From Bombella mellum (GTDB taxonomy: Bacteria > Pseudomonadota > Alphaproteobacteria > Acetobacterales > Acetobacteraceae), in the NCBI RefSeq assembly GCF_014048465.1, contig NZ_PDLY01000001.1, positions 248,001-312,000 on the forward strand: 64,000 bases of DNA, read 5' to 3'. The first letter of the stretch is position 1; each line of letters begins with the position of its first letter. Below the pieces are notes generated by a model. It was not told where the DNA came from, did no database searches, and saw nothing but the letters and a program-made list of their open reading frames with translations. Shown here piece after piece: positions 42,572 through 53,482 of this stretch. Made by a program: the position numbers and the translations under genes.

Positions 42572-42616
42572 ATGACATTTTTTCACGCTCTCCTTCTACG
42601 ACTTATGAACCCCTGA
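42572..42616 (+). CDS. leuL: Putative leucine leader peptide (leaderless)
   Basis: A 14-residue ORF reading MTFFHALLLRLMNP and then TGA. Four Leu codons fall within five codons (CTC CTT CTA, then CTT after one Arg), the hallmark of a leu attenuation leader. There is no ribosome site before the ATG, and the predicted transcription start falls at or within three bases of it. Such leaderless attenuator peptides are known for trpL in Sinorhizobium. Its stop codon lies inside the left arm of the hairpin at 42605-42663, and leuA starts 90 bases later. Attenuation is inferred. Confidence 0.72.
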   Translation: MTFFHALLLRLMNP

Positions 42617-42663
42617 ACGCCATAGCAGGCGAGCAGGTGCTTGGCCGCGTTCAGGGGGTTCAT
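42605..42663 (+). promoter_or_regulatory. Attenuator-type RNA stem in the leuA leader
   Basis: ATGAACCCCTGAACGC (42605-42620) pairs with 42647-42663 over 16 bp with one bulged G, enclosing a 26-base loop. An outer pair, TTCTACGA (42594-42601) with TCGTAGAA (42681-42688), extends the structure. The left arm overlaps the last Met-Asn-Pro-stop codons of the leader peptide, and the outer arm overlaps its Leu codons, so ribosome position would decide folding. A classic U-run is not present; a T-rich stretch follows at 42664-42681. Confidence 0.6.
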
Positions 42664-42706
42664 CCTCTTTCCTTGAATTTTCGTAGAAAGCAGAGCAGAG
42701 CGTCAC

Positions 42707-44278
42707 ATGTCTTTTCAGCACCCTTCCTTTGGTCATATTGCCGACAACCGTGTCATCATTTTTGACACGACCCTGCGTGATGGTGAGCAGTCTCCCGGTT
42801 TCTCCATGAACCTGGGCGAGAAGCTGCGCATGGCCCATGCCCTGGCCGCACTGGGTGTCGATGTCATCGAGGCCGGTTTCCCGGCCGCCTCGGAGGGTGA
42901 CTTCGAGAGCGTGAAGCAGATTGCGGACAAGGTGGACGGCCCTGTCATCTGCGGTCTGGCCCGCAGTGCTCCCAGGGACATCGAGGCTGCCGGGAAGGCC
43001 ATCAAAGGCGCACGGCGTGGGCGCATCCACAACTTCATCTCCACCTCTCCGCTGCACATGAAGTACAAGCTGCGGATGGAGCCGGAGAAGGTGCTGGAGC
43101 TGATCGCTTTCGGCAACAGGGAATCCCGCCGCTACACGGACGACGTGGAATGGTCCGCCGAGGACGGGTCCCGGACGGACCCCGAGTTCCTGTGCCGTTG
43201 TGTGGAGACGGCCATCGCCAACGGGGCGACGACCATCAACATTCCCGACACGGTCGGGTTTGCGACACCGGATGAGATGGAGCGCATCTTCTCCATGCTG
43301 AGAGAGCGTGTGCCGGGGGCGGACCAGGTCATTTTCTCCACCCACAATCACAATGATCTGGGGCTGGCCGTCGGCAACACGCTGGCCGCTGTTGAGGGCG
43401 GTGCCCGACAGATTGAATGCACGATCAACGGCATCGGCGAGCGGGCTGGTAATGCGGCTCTGGAAGAGGTCGTGATGGCCCTGCGGACCCGTCATGACCG
43501 TTACGGCATGGAGACGGGAATCGAGACGCCCCGCCTGCTGGGCATGTCTCGCCTGCTGGCCACGATCACGGGCTTTGACGTCCAGCCGAACAAGGCCATC
43601 GTGGGGCGCAATGCCTTTGCACATGAGAGTGGCATCCATCAGGACGGCATCCTGAAGCACGCCGGCACCTATGAGATCATGACGCCGGAAAGTGTGGGCT
43701 GGACGAGTACGTCGCTGGTGCTGGGCAAGCATTCCGGCCGGGCGGCCTTCCGGGACAAGCTGAAGGCACTGGGTTATGATGACCTGACGGAAGAGACGGT
43801 CAATGCGGCCTTCCAGCGTTTCAAGACACTGGCGGACCAGAAGAAGATCGTCTTTGACGATGACGTGCGGGCACTGGTCGATGACGAGAGCCGTGACCAT
43901 GAGCGTGTCCGTCTGACCTCCCTGGAGCTGACGGGCGGGACGAAACATGCCGCACAGGTGGCTCTGGAGATCGAGGTGGACGGCGAGGCCCGCCACGTCT
44001 CCGCCACGGGCAACGGACCGGTGGATGCCGTGTTCCGGGCGATTGGCGAGGCCTTCCCGCATGAGGCGACGCTGGCCCTGTTCTCCGTGGCCAACGTGAC
44101 GGAAGGAACGGATGCACAGGCACGGACGACCGTACGCCTTCAGGAAGGAGGTCGTCTGGTGGACGGGCAGGGGAGTGACCCTGATACGGTCGTTTCCGCC
44201 GCCCGGGCCTACATCCATGCCCTGAACAAGCTGCTGGTCAAGCGTCTGCGTGGTGAACCTGAAGAGCTGTCCGCCTGA
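42707..44278 (+). CDS. leuA: 2-isopropylmalate synthase
   Basis: Condenses acetyl-CoA and 2-oxoisovalerate, the first committed step of leucine synthesis; the usual target of leucine feedback. The catalytic TIM barrel carries [16 protein letters not shown] and the metal-ligand motif [15 protein letters not shown]. The C-terminal leucine-binding regulatory domain is present (about residues 390-510), and the length of 523 residues is full. A leader ORF and hairpin precede it, so expression may be controlled by leucyl-tRNA as well. The ribosome site before the ATG is weak. Other leu genes are not adjacent. Confidence 0.96.
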   Translation: MSFQHPSFGHIADNRVIIFDTTLRDGEQSPGFSMNLGEKLRMAHALAALGVDVIEAGFPAASEGDFESVKQIADKVDGPVICGLARSAPRDIEAAGKAIKGARRGRIHNFISTSPLHMKYKLRMEPEKVLELIAFGNRESRRYTDDVEWSAEDGSRTDPEFLCRCVETAIANGATTINIPDTVGFATPDEMERIFSMLRERVPGADQVIFSTHNHNDLGLAVGNTLAAVEGGARQIECTINGIGERAGNAALEEVVMALRTRHDRYGMETGIETPRLLGMSRLLATITGFDVQPNKAIVGRNAFAHESGIHQDGILKHAGTYEIMTPESVGWTSTSLVLGKHSGRAAFRDKLKALGYDDLTEETVNAAFQRFKTLADQKKIVFDDDVRALVDDESRDHERVRLTSLELTGGTKHAAQVALEIEVDGEARHVSATGNGPVDAVFRAIGEAFPHEATLALFSVANVTEGTDAQARTTVRLQEGGRLVDGQGSDPDTVVSAARAYIHALNKLLVKRLRGEPEELSA

Positions 44279-44280
44279 CT

Positions 44281-44345
44281 CTGGAAAGAAGAGCTGGTGT
44301 GGTCCGCAGCCTCTGTCTCGCACCGGTTCCAGACAGTCTTTCCAG
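44281..44345. repeat. Imperfect inverted repeat after leuA
   Basis: CTGGAAAGA (44281-44289) pairs with TCTTTCCAG (44337-44345). Inside it a further CTGG/CCAG pairing is possible. There is no T-run. It may act as a 3' stem for leuA mRNA. Confidence 0.4.
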
Positions 44346-44528
44346 GTCAGTCCGGACGTTACCCGTCATTAATTGGAGCTTGGTTTTCTGCGAAAAATAT
44401 TGCTTCATGGCGGAATATGGCCTTGCTGAACTGTCGTGGGTCTTTATAATTTGTTGGGAATGCTGTGGATGGTGTTCTGATTATTTTCATGTCCCCGTGA
44501 GTGCGGGGTTACCGGCCAGGAGTTTTGA

Positions 44529-45575
<1,047 letters not shown>

Positions 45576-45642
45576 TGCCCCTGCGTCAGGAAGGATGCGG
45601 CCTTCCTGACAGTCAGGACCGGGGGAAGGGAGTGGCCGTTTC

Positions 45643-46575
45643 ATGATCTCCATCCATACACGTCAGCTTCTGTCCGGACTGGTCCTGCCGGTCATGGTCT
45701 TTCTGGCTGTGGGGGTCATGCTTGCCGGGCAGATATGGTCGGGCAGGGCCATCCAGCTGCGCATGGCCGCCGCCCGGGAGATGGGCCCCGTCTATCAGGG
45801 TCTGCTGTTCCCTCAGAAACAGTTCTACAAATGGCAGCTGACCCTTCAGGGGGTCGGGGACCTTCTGGCGGCAAATGCCCGCCTGAGAAAGGAAAACCGC
45901 CAGCTTGCCTACTGGTACGGAGAGGCCCAGACGCTGCGGCAGGAAAATGCCCGGCTGAAGGCGGTCCTGCACTGGGGAGCGGAGGATACGAGGGACTATG
46001 TCAGCGGCTGGGTCGTGCGGGATGAGAGTGGTCCCTATCTGAGGGCCGTGCTGCTGCAGGTGGGTGACCATCAGGTGCAGCAGGGCAGTCTGGCCGTGGA
46101 TGCCGTCGGTCTTGTCGGGCGTGTCAGTGAGGTCGGAGCGCATGTCGTGCGGGTCCTGCTCATCGAGGATGCGGCCAGCCGTATTCCCGTCACGTTGCAG
46201 AACAGCGGTGGCGATGCAATGATGATCGGGGACAACACGCCTTATCCCCGCCTGATGTATTACAGCCAGAGCCTGCGTCCGGAAGAGGGTGAGCATATCG
46301 TCACGAGAGGGCAGACGGGCCTGACGGGTGGTGTCGCTGTCGGGCATGTGCATTATCTGTCTCCCGGCCAGCCTGTCGTGGTGCCGGATGCCGCACTGGA
46401 ACGTCTTGAGCTCGTGCGCATCTTCGATGGTGACTTCATGCTGGAGGCTCCCCCCAGTGCCGGCAGGGTCCGGGAGAAACCGCCCCTTCTGCCGGACCAT
46501 CATGATGGCGAGGCCCCGTCGAACTGGCAGAATCTCCGCCGGTTCCTGCCATTTTCATCTCTCAGGAACGGTTAG
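45643..46575 (+). CDS. mreC: Rod-shape-determining protein MreC
   Basis: Periplasmic elongasome scaffold that activates PBP2. It has a short cytoplasmic start, one membrane helix (LSGLVLPVMVFLAVGVMLAG), a coiled coil near residues 70-105 (NARLRKENRQLAYWYGEAQTL) and a beta-rich domain with VGRVSEVGAHVVRVLLI. The length of 310 residues is normal. It begins 67 bases after mreB with GGGAG upstream, so the genes are co-transcribed. Confidence 0.94.
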   Translation: MISIHTRQLLSGLVLPVMVFLAVGVMLAGQIWSGRAIQLRMAAAREMGPVYQGLLFPQKQFYKWQLTLQGVGDLLAANARLRKENRQLAYWYGEAQTLRQENARLKAVLHWGAEDTRDYVSGWVVRDESGPYLRAVLLQVGDHQVQQGSLAVDAVGLVGRVSEVGAHVVRVLLIEDAASRIPVTLQNSGGDAMMIGDNTPYPRLMYYSQSLRPEEGEHIVTRGQTGLTGGVAVGHVHYLSPGQPVVVPDAALERLELVRIFDGDFMLEAPPSAGRVREKPPLLPDHHDGEAPSNWQNLRRFLPFSSLRNG

Positions 46576-46810
46576 GGCAGGCTGTCGAGTATGCCCAGAA
46601 TTTGCCATATTATCACCATCTGGTTAAATGACCTGTTGCCATTGATGGTCTACAAGACTGTCATCTGTTCCGTCAGCGGACGGGACGGGCGACGAACCAG
46701 AAATTGCCTTAAAGAGATGGTCTCCTCCGCAAGGCGTTTGCTTTCTGGGGGAAAGGACATTATCCCCGGGGGGACATTGGCGGGCAATAGAACAGCAACA
46801 GGTGCGGGGC

Positions 46811-47377
46811 ATGGCGTTACGGTTGGAACAGGGACGGCTGGACCATGAGGCACTGGAAGGTGTCCGGCAGCGCAAGCTGATGGTCCGGGTGCGGCGCAAG
46901 CTCTCACCCTGTGTCGTCATGGTCATTCTGGCTTTCGTGCTGTCCGCTCCTTTCGGCATACTGGGACAGACTGAACTTCAGACAGCCCTCACCTTGGGGA
47001 CGGTCTGGTTCTGGGCACTGTACCGGCCTGCTTTCATGCCGCTGCTGGGGCTGTTCTGCAGCGGGCTGGTGATCGAGCTGTTCAGTGCCAATCCGCCGGG
47101 TGTCCTGCTGTTCTGGATGCTCGTCGCCTATGGCGTGGCTCACGGCTGTCGGGTGGGACTGTCCCGGAGGGGGTTCCTGCTTTCATGGACGCTTTACGGG
47201 CTGATCGTCCTGGGGGAGGCACTGACGGACTGGGTCCTGATGGTCATTCGTGTACGGGGTGCCCTTTCAGTCTATCCCATTGTTTTTCAGGAAGCTCTGG
47301 CCGTGGGAAGCTATCCTTTTCTGCATGTTCTTTATTTGTGGGGTCTCTCCGTTATGGAAAAACATGACAGACTGTAA
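46811..47377 (+). CDS. mreD: Rod-shape-determining protein MreD
   Basis: Small integral membrane partner of MreC and PBP2. It has a cytoplasmic Arg-rich start and about five hydrophobic segments beginning PCVVMVILAFVLSAPFG. The sequence is weakly conserved, as usual for MreD, so the call depends mainly on position between mreC and mrdA. It starts 235 bases after mreC; the gap holds a few short frames but nothing convincing. ATG 46811 is preferred over GTG 46802; neither has a strong ribosome site. Confidence 0.85.
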   Translation: MALRLEQGRLDHEALEGVRQRKLMVRVRRKLSPCVVMVILAFVLSAPFGILGQTELQTALTLGTVWFWALYRPAFMPLLGLFCSGLVIELFSANPPGVLLFWMLVAYGVAHGCRVGLSRRGFLLSWTLYGLIVLGEALTDWVLMVIRVRGALSVYPIVFQEALAVGSYPFLHVLYLWGLSVMEKHDRL

Positions 47378-47452
47378 TAGACTGGCTCTGTCTATGGCAG
47401 GGCAGCCTTGCGGTTTCTTTCCTTTAATCCTTTTTTAAGTGTAAACTGAACG

Positions 47453-49387
47453 ATGTTCTTTCGGCGTGATGAAACTCGTCCGCCATTTCGGAAACGGAGT
47501 GGTCCAGCAGCTGACCTGTCTTTTACGGAGGAGCAGGCAGCCGGTGGAGGCATGTTCACACGCCGTGCCCTGCTGATCTTGGCGGCCCAGGCGGGTGTCA
47601 TGGGGACGCTGGCCCATCATCTGTACGAGATGCAGGTCGTCCATGGGGACGAGCTGAAGGAGCAGGCACGCCGGAACAGGACAAGCCGTCGCCAGATTGC
47701 CCCGGCCCGTGGTGAAATCTATGACCGCTGCGGCGTGCTGCTGGCCGGGAACAGGCCGAACTGGCGTGCGCTCGTCATGGTGGAGGAAACGACGGACCTT
47801 CAGGCCGTCGTGGACCGTTTTGCCACCATCGTGCCGCTGGACGAGCGTGACCGCCTCCGCATCGAGCGTGACCGCAAGCATGTCCGCCGCTATGTGCCGC
47901 TGACCCTCAAGGAATTCCTGACTTGGGATGACGTCGCCCGTCTGGGGCTGAATGCGCCGACCCTGCCCGGTGTCCTGATCGACGTGGGGACGACCCGGGA
48001 ATATCCGTTCAAGGAGCTGCTGGCGCACATCATCGGATATGTGGCCCCGCCCAATGAGAAGGATGTCCAGAGGGACGGCATCATGGCCCTGCCTGGCATG
48101 AAGGTCGGGCGTGCCGGGATCGAGCAGACGCAGGAAATTCACCTGCGTGGCCAGCCCGGTACCGTGGAGATGGAGGTCAATGCCTATGGCCGGGTCATGG
48201 GCGAGCTGGAGCGTGTGGAAGGCCAGCCGGGTGCCCGTCTTGAGCTGACGCTGGACACGACCCTGCAGAGCCGCATCCGGGACCGTATTGGCGAGCGTGT
48301 GGCTAGTGCCGTGGTGATGGACTGTCGCAATGGTGAGGTCATGGGGCTGGTCAGCACGCCTTCCTTCGACCCCACGCTGTTTGATGGTGGCATCAGCCGG
48401 ACCCAGTGGAACAGCCTGATCACCGACCAGCGGACGCCTCTGGTGGACAAGGCCGTGTCCGGCCTCTACCCGCCGGGGTCCACCTTCAAGCCAGCCGTGG
48501 CCCTTGCGGCCCTGAGGGCTCATGCGATCACGCCATCCGAGCGTTTTTCCTGTCCGGGCTATTACGACATGGGCGGGGTACGTTTCCATTGCTGGAGCCG
48601 GTACGGGCATGGGGCGATCAACCTGCACCAGGCCCTGAAATATTCCTGCGACGTCTATTTCTATCAGGTGGCCCGCCGCTGTGGCATGGAGGCCATTCAC
48701 GATGCGGCCGCCACGCTGGGGCTTGACGGGCCGCTCCCCATAGAGCTGCCCCACAGGCGGGCAGGGTCCGTTCCCACGCCGGAAATGCGCCGGAAACATG
48801 GTCATCACTGGAATGGTGGTGATACGGTCAATGCCGGTATCGGGCAGGGCCTCGTGCAGACGACCCCTCTGGCTCTGGCGACCTATGCGTCCCGTCTGGC
48901 CACGGGGCGGCTGGTCCAGCCCCATCTGCTGCGGTCCGTGAGCGATCAGGCCATCATGACGGACCCAGAACCTTTGCCTTTTGCCAAGGAGTTTCTGGCG
49001 GCGGCCCGTAGCGGCATGTTTGCCGTGGTGAACGAGCCGCAGGGTACGGCCCCGGCAGCCAGGCTGAATCTCCCCGGTGTCCAGATGGCCGGCAAGACCG
49101 GTTCGGCGCAGGTGCGGAACGTGCCAAGAGCCCTGCGTGAGAGCGGGCACTTCAACTCCATGAACCTGCCGTGGCAGTACAGGCCTCATGCGCTGTTCAT
49201 CTGCTTTGCGCCCTATGACAATCCCCGTTATGCGGTATCTGTCGTGGTGGAGCACGGCAATGCGGGTGCGACCGAGGCTGCCCCTCTGGCCGCACAGATC
49301 ATGACGGATGCGCTCGTCAGGGACCCGGCCAACCGCACGTCCCTCTCCAGAGGCGTGGTGGCCCGGGCGGACGGGCTGGATGACTGA
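47453..49387 (+). CDS. mrdA: Penicillin-binding protein 2
   Basis: Transpeptidase of the elongasome. A membrane anchor lies after a short cytoplasmic part (RRALLILAAQAGVMGTLAHHLY), followed by the pedestal (RRQIAPARGEIYDRCGVLLA). The catalytic SxxK is Ser343 in PPGSTFKPA, SxD is in YSCDVYFY, and KTG is at Lys548 in AGKTGSAQV. The length of 644 residues is usual. ATG 47453 has no ribosome site; an internal ATG at 47552 (residue 34, after GGTGGAGGC) is an alternative start that keeps the anchor. Confidence 0.95.
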   Translation: MFFRRDETRPPFRKRSGPAADLSFTEEQAAGGGMFTRRALLILAAQAGVMGTLAHHLYEMQVVHGDELKEQARRNRTSRRQIAPARGEIYDRCGVLLAGNRPNWRALVMVEETTDLQAVVDRFATIVPLDERDRLRIERDRKHVRRYVPLTLKEFLTWDDVARLGLNAPTLPGVLIDVGTTREYPFKELLAHIIGYVAPPNEKDVQRDGIMALPGMKVGRAGIEQTQEIHLRGQPGTVEMEVNAYGRVMGELERVEGQPGARLELTLDTTLQSRIRDRIGERVASAVVMDCRNGEVMGLVSTPSFDPTLFDGGISRTQWNSLITDQRTPLVDKAVSGLYPPGSTFKPAVALAALRAHAITPSERFSCPGYYDMGGVRFHCWSRYGHGAINLHQALKYSCDVYFYQVARRCGMEAIHDAAATLGLDGPLPIELPHRRAGSVPTPEMRRKHGHHWNGGDTVNAGIGQGLVQTTPLALATYASRLATGRLVQPHLLRSVSDQAIMTDPEPLPFAKEFLAAARSGMFAVVNEPQGTAPAARLNLPGVQMAGKTGSAQVRNVPRALRESGHFNSMNLPWQYRPHALFICFAPYDNPRYAVSVVVEHGNAGATEAAPLAAQIMTDALVRDPANRTSLSRGVVARADGLDD

Positions 49388-49402
49388 CGGAAAGGGGGTG
49401 CC

Positions 49403-50557
49403 ATGCCGCTGAAGGATTTCACCGTCCCCCGTACGGCCCGCCGCCTGCTGCGGGCAGAGCCGAATCTGCGCATGTTCTCCCGCCTCTGGCAGATCAACTG
49501 GTTCTTCGTCCTGCTGATCTGCTGTCTGGCCGGTGTGGGCTATATCGCCCTGTATTCCGCCGGTGGCGGACGGGCGGAGGCGTTTGCCCAGCCCCAGCTC
49601 ATCCGTTTCTGTTTCGGGCTGCTGATGATGCTGGGTGTGGCCCTGGCCAGCCCACGGGTCCTGAGGATGCTCTCCGTGCCCATTTACGGGCTTTCCATCC
49701 TGCTTCTGACGCTTGTGCTGAAGATGGGCCATGTGGGCAAGGGGGCGGAACGCTGGATCAATCTGGGTGGTTTCCAGTTCCAGCCTTCCGAGTTCGCCAA
49801 GATTGCGCTGGTGCTCATGCTCTCGACATGGTTTTACCGCATCGGGCGTGAGCGCATGGGCAACCCGTTGCGGCTCATCATTCCGGCCGGTCTGACATTG
49901 CTGCCTGTGGTGCTGGTGCTGAAGGAACCCAATCTGGGTACGGCGACCATCGTTGGCGTGATCGGAGCCTCGCTGTTCTTTGCGGCGGGAATGCGCTGGT
50001 GGCAGATCATCATTCTGGTGTCGCCACTGCCTTTTCTGGGGCCGTTCATCTACAACCATCTTCACGACTATCAGAAGGCACGGATTGACACCTTCCTCCA
50101 TCCCGAGCGTGATCCGCTGGGGGCCGGGTACAACATCCTCCAGTCTCGCATCGCCCTAGGGGCGGGTGGACGCTGGGGGCAGGGCTATCTGCATGGAACC
50201 CAGGGGCAGCTGAGCTTCCTTCCCGAGAAGCAGACGGATTTCATCTTCACCATGATCGGGGAAGAGTGGGGCTATGTCGGGGGCGTGGTCGTGATCGGGT
50301 TGCTGTTCCTGATCATGCTGAGCAGCATGCTGATTGCCCTGCGCTGCCGGAACCGCTTTGGTCGGCTGGTCGGGCTGGGCATCGCCATGGATTTTTTCCT
50401 GTACTGTGTGGTCAATCTCTCCATGGTCATGGGGGTCATCCCGGTCGGAGGCGTGCCGCTGCCGCTGATCTCCTATGGAGGCTCGGCCATGTTGACCATG
50501 ATGTTCGGGTTTGGCCTGCTGCTTTCCAGCTGGGTGCATCGGGATGACCCTGACTGA
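49403..50557 (+). CDS. rodA: Rod-shape glycosyltransferase RodA
   Basis: SEDS-family peptidoglycan polymerase that works with PBP2. Ten hydrophobic segments, starting after a 33-residue cytoplasmic part. Conserved blocks are GKGAERWINLGGFQFQPSEFAKIALV (first part), LKEPNLGTATI, and the ending VGGVPLPLISYGGSAML. The catalytic-Asp loop is in PERDPLGAGYN. It starts 15 bases after mrdA. GGGGG precedes the ATG. Confidence 0.96.
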   Translation: MPLKDFTVPRTARRLLRAEPNLRMFSRLWQINWFFVLLICCLAGVGYIALYSAGGGRAEAFAQPQLIRFCFGLLMMLGVALASPRVLRMLSVPIYGLSILLLTLVLKMGHVGKGAERWINLGGFQFQPSEFAKIALVLMLSTWFYRIGRERMGNPLRLIIPAGLTLLPVVLVLKEPNLGTATIVGVIGASLFFAAGMRWWQIIILVSPLPFLGPFIYNHLHDYQKARIDTFLHPERDPLGAGYNILQSRIALGAGGRWGQGYLHGTQGQLSFLPEKQTDFIFTMIGEEWGYVGGVVVIGLLFLIMLSSMLIALRCRNRFGRLVGLGIAMDFFLYCVVNLSMVMGVIPVGGVPLPLISYGGSAMLTMMFGFGLLLSSWVHRDDPD

Positions 50558-50644
50558 TCCATTGGAACCGTAAGGCCGAGACCCCATCTGGGAGACGTCG
50601 GGCTGCGGGGTGTCGTGGCCGGTTTTTTCAGGTGTCCGTTTTTT

Positions 50645-51301
50645 ATGCATCAATGGTTTCTTCCCCTGCTGGCTTTCACCACCGCAGCGGCGATCTTCAC
50701 CATCACGCCGGGGCTGGATTCCGTCATGGTCCTTCGGACGGCCGCTTCCGATGGGCGGCGTGCCGGGATCGGGGCCATCTTTGGCATCGCCGTGGGGCTG
50801 AGCCTCTGGGGGCTGGCAGCGGCGTTCGGGCTGACGGCCCTTCTGGCGGCGTCTTCCACGGCGTTCTTCATCGTGAAATGTGTCGGTGCGGTTTATCTGG
50901 TCTGGATGGGCCTTAGCCAGCTTCTGCGCCCCCGCACGGCACTGACGACGGAGGCCGGGCCGGAGCAGGCCCGGCGGGTGGAACATCGTAACGCCTTCTG
51001 GCCGGGGTTCCGCCGTGGGATGTTGACGGACCTCCTTAATCCCAAGGCGGGTATTTTCGTGATCACCTTTTTCCCGCAGTTCATTCCGCCTGCCACGGAT
51101 GTGGTGGCCTTCACGCTGGTGCAGGTGGTGATCCAGGTCGTGCTGACCTTCATATGGCTGGGGCTGCTGGTGGCCCTGACGGTTCCGCTGGCACAGTTCT
51201 TCAACCGGCCCGTTGTGGTGCGCCGTCTGGACAGGCTGACCGGGCTGGTTTTCATCGGTTTCGGGGCAAAGATATTCCTGACAGATAGTCCCTCGCACTG
51301 A
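50645..51301 (+). CDS. LysE/RhtB-family amino-acid exporter
   Basis: Second LysE-type exporter of the window, with six hydrophobic segments. The N-terminus FTITPGLDSVMVLRTAASDGRR is the family signature, and LTDLLNPKAGIFVITFFPQF is the second block. The length of 218 residues is normal. The start at ATG 50645 is favoured because the first helix begins there. It lies 87 bases after rodA on the same strand but is likely unrelated in function. No regulator is next to it. Substrate unknown. Confidence 0.9.
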   Translation: MHQWFLPLLAFTTAAAIFTITPGLDSVMVLRTAASDGRRAGIGAIFGIAVGLSLWGLAAAFGLTALLAASSTAFFIVKCVGAVYLVWMGLSQLLRPRTALTTEAGPEQARRVEHRNAFWPGFRRGMLTDLLNPKAGIFVITFFPQFIPPATDVVAFTLVQVVIQVVLTFIWLGLLVALTVPLAQFFNRPVVVRRLDRLTGLVFIGFGAKIFLTDSPSH

Positions 51302-51316
51302 AGAGGGGCATAGAGA

Positions 51317-51350
51317 AAAGGCCGGTGAGAGAACCCTCCCACCGGCCTTT
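51317..51350. terminator. Bidirectional terminator between lysE-type gene and glyS
   Basis: An 11-bp stem (51317-51327 with 51340-51350) with a 12-base loop; A-rich and T-rich flanks on both strands, between converging genes. Confidence 0.82.
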
Positions 51351-51376
51351 CCCGCCTCTGGCTGTCAGAGTGCAGC

Positions 51377-53482
51377 TCAGCCTTCGATCCGGCCAAAGTC
51401 TGCGATCAGCTGGCCACTGCGGCTGAAGGCCGACAGCAGGCGCAGACGGTTGAGACGCTGGCCAGCATCTTCCGCATTGACGGTCACGGCCTCGAAGAAG
51501 CGGTCCATGATCGGGCGCAGGGCGGCGAGATGCTGCATGGCACTGGTGAAGTCATCATCGGCCAGACTGGCCGTGATCTTCGGTCCGGCATCATTCAGGG
51601 CCGCATCCAGGTCACGTTCCTCATCCTGCACATAGAGGGCCGCTTCAGGGGCCTGATGGTGCGGACCGTCCTTTTTCTCCTCGATGCGCAGGATGTTCGT
51701 GGCCCGACGGTAGGCGGCCAGAAGGTTCTGCCCGTCTTCCGTGCCCATCATGTCGGACAGGGCCTCCACACGGCTGAGCAGGCGGACAAGGTCGCCATCC
51801 AGATGATCGGTGAAGAGGCTCCTGTTTTCCTGAACCTGTGTGACGGCCAGTGTGGCATCCAGCACATCATGGCGGCGGCCCTCATTGCGGAGCTGGACCC
51901 GGAGCCTGTCGGTGAAGAAGGGTTCCAGCTCACCCAGAGCGGAATCCTTGCCCTCTTTCCCGGCATAGGCCTCGGCTGCTCTGGAGAGCAGGCTGCCGAG
52001 ATCGATACGCAGGCCATTGTCCCGGATGGTGCGGATCACCCCAAGGGCGGCACGGCGCAGACCATAAGGGTCGCCAGAGCCGGTGGGAGTTTCCCCGATG
52101 GCGAAGAATCCGGCCAGCATGTCCAGCCGGTCCGCCAGAGCGACAGCAACGGAGACGGGAGCATTGGCCGTGCCATCCTGCAACCCACGGGGCATGTAAT
52201 GTTCGGCAACGGCCTGGGCTACTTCCGGGGCTTCACCATCATGGGCGGCGTAATAGCCGCCCATCACGCCCTGAAGCTCGGGGAACTCACCGACCATGCC
52301 GGTCGTCAGGTCAGCCTTGGCGAGCAGACCGGCCCGTTCGGCGTGTTTCACCTGTGCGTCATTCAGCTGCATGGCCGTGGCGATGATGCCTGCCAGAGTG
52401 CTGATGCGCCGTGCCCGTTCTTCCTGCGTGCCCAGTTTTGCATGGAAGGTGACGGGCTTCAGGGTCTCGACACGGTCGGCCAGTTTCGTCTTGCGGTCGA
52501 GGTCCCAGAAATGGCGGGCATCGGCAAAGCGGGCACGCAGGACACGTTCATTCCCGGCGATGCAGAGCGTGCCGCCATCGCTGAAGGTCTGGTTGGCCAC
52601 GAAGGCGAAATAGGGAGCAGCCTTGCCGTCTTTCGTGCGCAGGGCAAAGTAACGCTGGTTGACCCTCATGGAGACCTGCATGACTTCCGGTGGAAGGTCC
52701 ATGAAGGCATCATCGATGCGGCCCAGCAGGGGCACGGGATATTCCACCAGCCCGCTGACTTCACGGACCAGCCCTTCATCCTCGACCAGCGTCAGCCCCT
52801 TCTCATCAGCGAGTGCATGGACACCCTGACGGATGAGACCAGCCCGTTTCTCCTCGTTGATGACGACGTGGCGGGCTTCCAGTTCCTTCAGCCACTGCTC
52901 CGTGCCGGTGACGGTGAACGTGCCGGGGGAGAGGATGCGGTGGCCTTCGGTCACGTTGCCGCTTTTCAGCCCGTGGGCGTCGTCATCCTGACGGGCCAGG
53001 GTGAAGGGAACGGTCTGGCCATCCAGCAGGCAGACAATGTGATGGAGCGGGCGTACCCAGGTGAAGAGGGAGCCATTGCCCCAGCGCATGGCCTTGGGCC
53101 ACGGGAATTTCCAGAGAAGCTCCGGCAGCTGTTCGGCAACCAGCTCTGCCGCCCTGACCGGTGGCAGGGTACGGTTGAGGACCCAGAAACCGTTTTCCTT
53201 CGTCAGCTCATCGGGGCTGACGCCATGCTTGCGGGAGAACCCGGCAAGGGCCTTTTCCGGGGCAGTTTCCCGGGGGCCACGCTCGGAAATGGTGCGGGCG
53301 GGGATGCTCTCATCCACCTCGAGGCTGGCCGCAATGTGGCGGGCACCATGAAAGCTGCGGATGTTGCGGGGGTTCAGGTCGGCGAGGGCCTGTTCCAGCA
53401 GGCGGGCGAGGTCCTCGGCAGCACGGGCCTGCATCCCGGAGGGAATTTCCTCGCAGGACAGGTCAAGAAGCAGTTCAGCCAT
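51377..53482 (-). CDS. glyS: Glycine-tRNA ligase beta subunit
   Basis: Beta subunit of the bacterial alpha2-beta2 glycyl-tRNA synthetase; it binds tRNA and may edit. The N-terminus [18 protein letters not shown] is the family start. The length of 701 residues is normal, with the HD-like central region and the C-terminal anticodon-binding DALR-like segment. ATG 53482 is the start: the frame continues upstream through glyQ. It overlaps the end of glyQ by 8 bases, so the two are translationally coupled. Confidence 0.95.
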   Translation of the reverse strand: MAELLLDLSCEEIPSGMQARAAEDLARLLEQALADLNPRNIRSFHGARHIAASLEVDESIPARTISERGPRETAPEKALAGFSRKHGVSPDELTKENGFWVLNRTLPPVRAAELVAEQLPELLWKFPWPKAMRWGNGSLFTWVRPLHHIVCLLDGQTVPFTLARQDDDAHGLKSGNVTEGHRILSPGTFTVTGTEQWLKELEARHVVINEEKRAGLIRQGVHALADEKGLTLVEDEGLVREVSGLVEYPVPLLGRIDDAFMDLPPEVMQVSMRVNQRYFALRTKDGKAAPYFAFVANQTFSDGGTLCIAGNERVLRARFADARHFWDLDRKTKLADRVETLKPVTFHAKLGTQEERARRISTLAGIIATAMQLNDAQVKHAERAGLLAKADLTTGMVGEFPELQGVMGGYYAAHDGEAPEVAQAVAEHYMPRGLQDGTANAPVSVAVALADRLDMLAGFFAIGETPTGSGDPYGLRRAALGVIRTIRDNGLRIDLGSLLSRAAEAYAGKEGKDSALGELEPFFTDRLRVQLRNEGRRHDVLDATLAVTQVQENRSLFTDHLDGDLVRLLSRVEALSDMMGTEDGQNLLAAYRRATNILRIEEKKDGPHHQAPEAALYVQDEERDLDAALNDAGPKITASLADDDFTSAMQHLAALRPIMDRFFEAVTVNAEDAGQRLNRLRLLSAFSRSGQLIADFGRIEG

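Noticed and set aside
42596-44323. A 575-codon minus-strand frame covering leuA and its leader
   Set aside because: leuA on the plus strand has intact catalytic and regulatory domains; the reverse frame has none.
47435-50101. An 888-codon minus-strand open frame
   Set aside because: It lies fully opposite mrdA and rodA, which have complete motifs. The frame is His/Arg/Gly-rich with no domain, typical of antisense frames in high-GC DNA.
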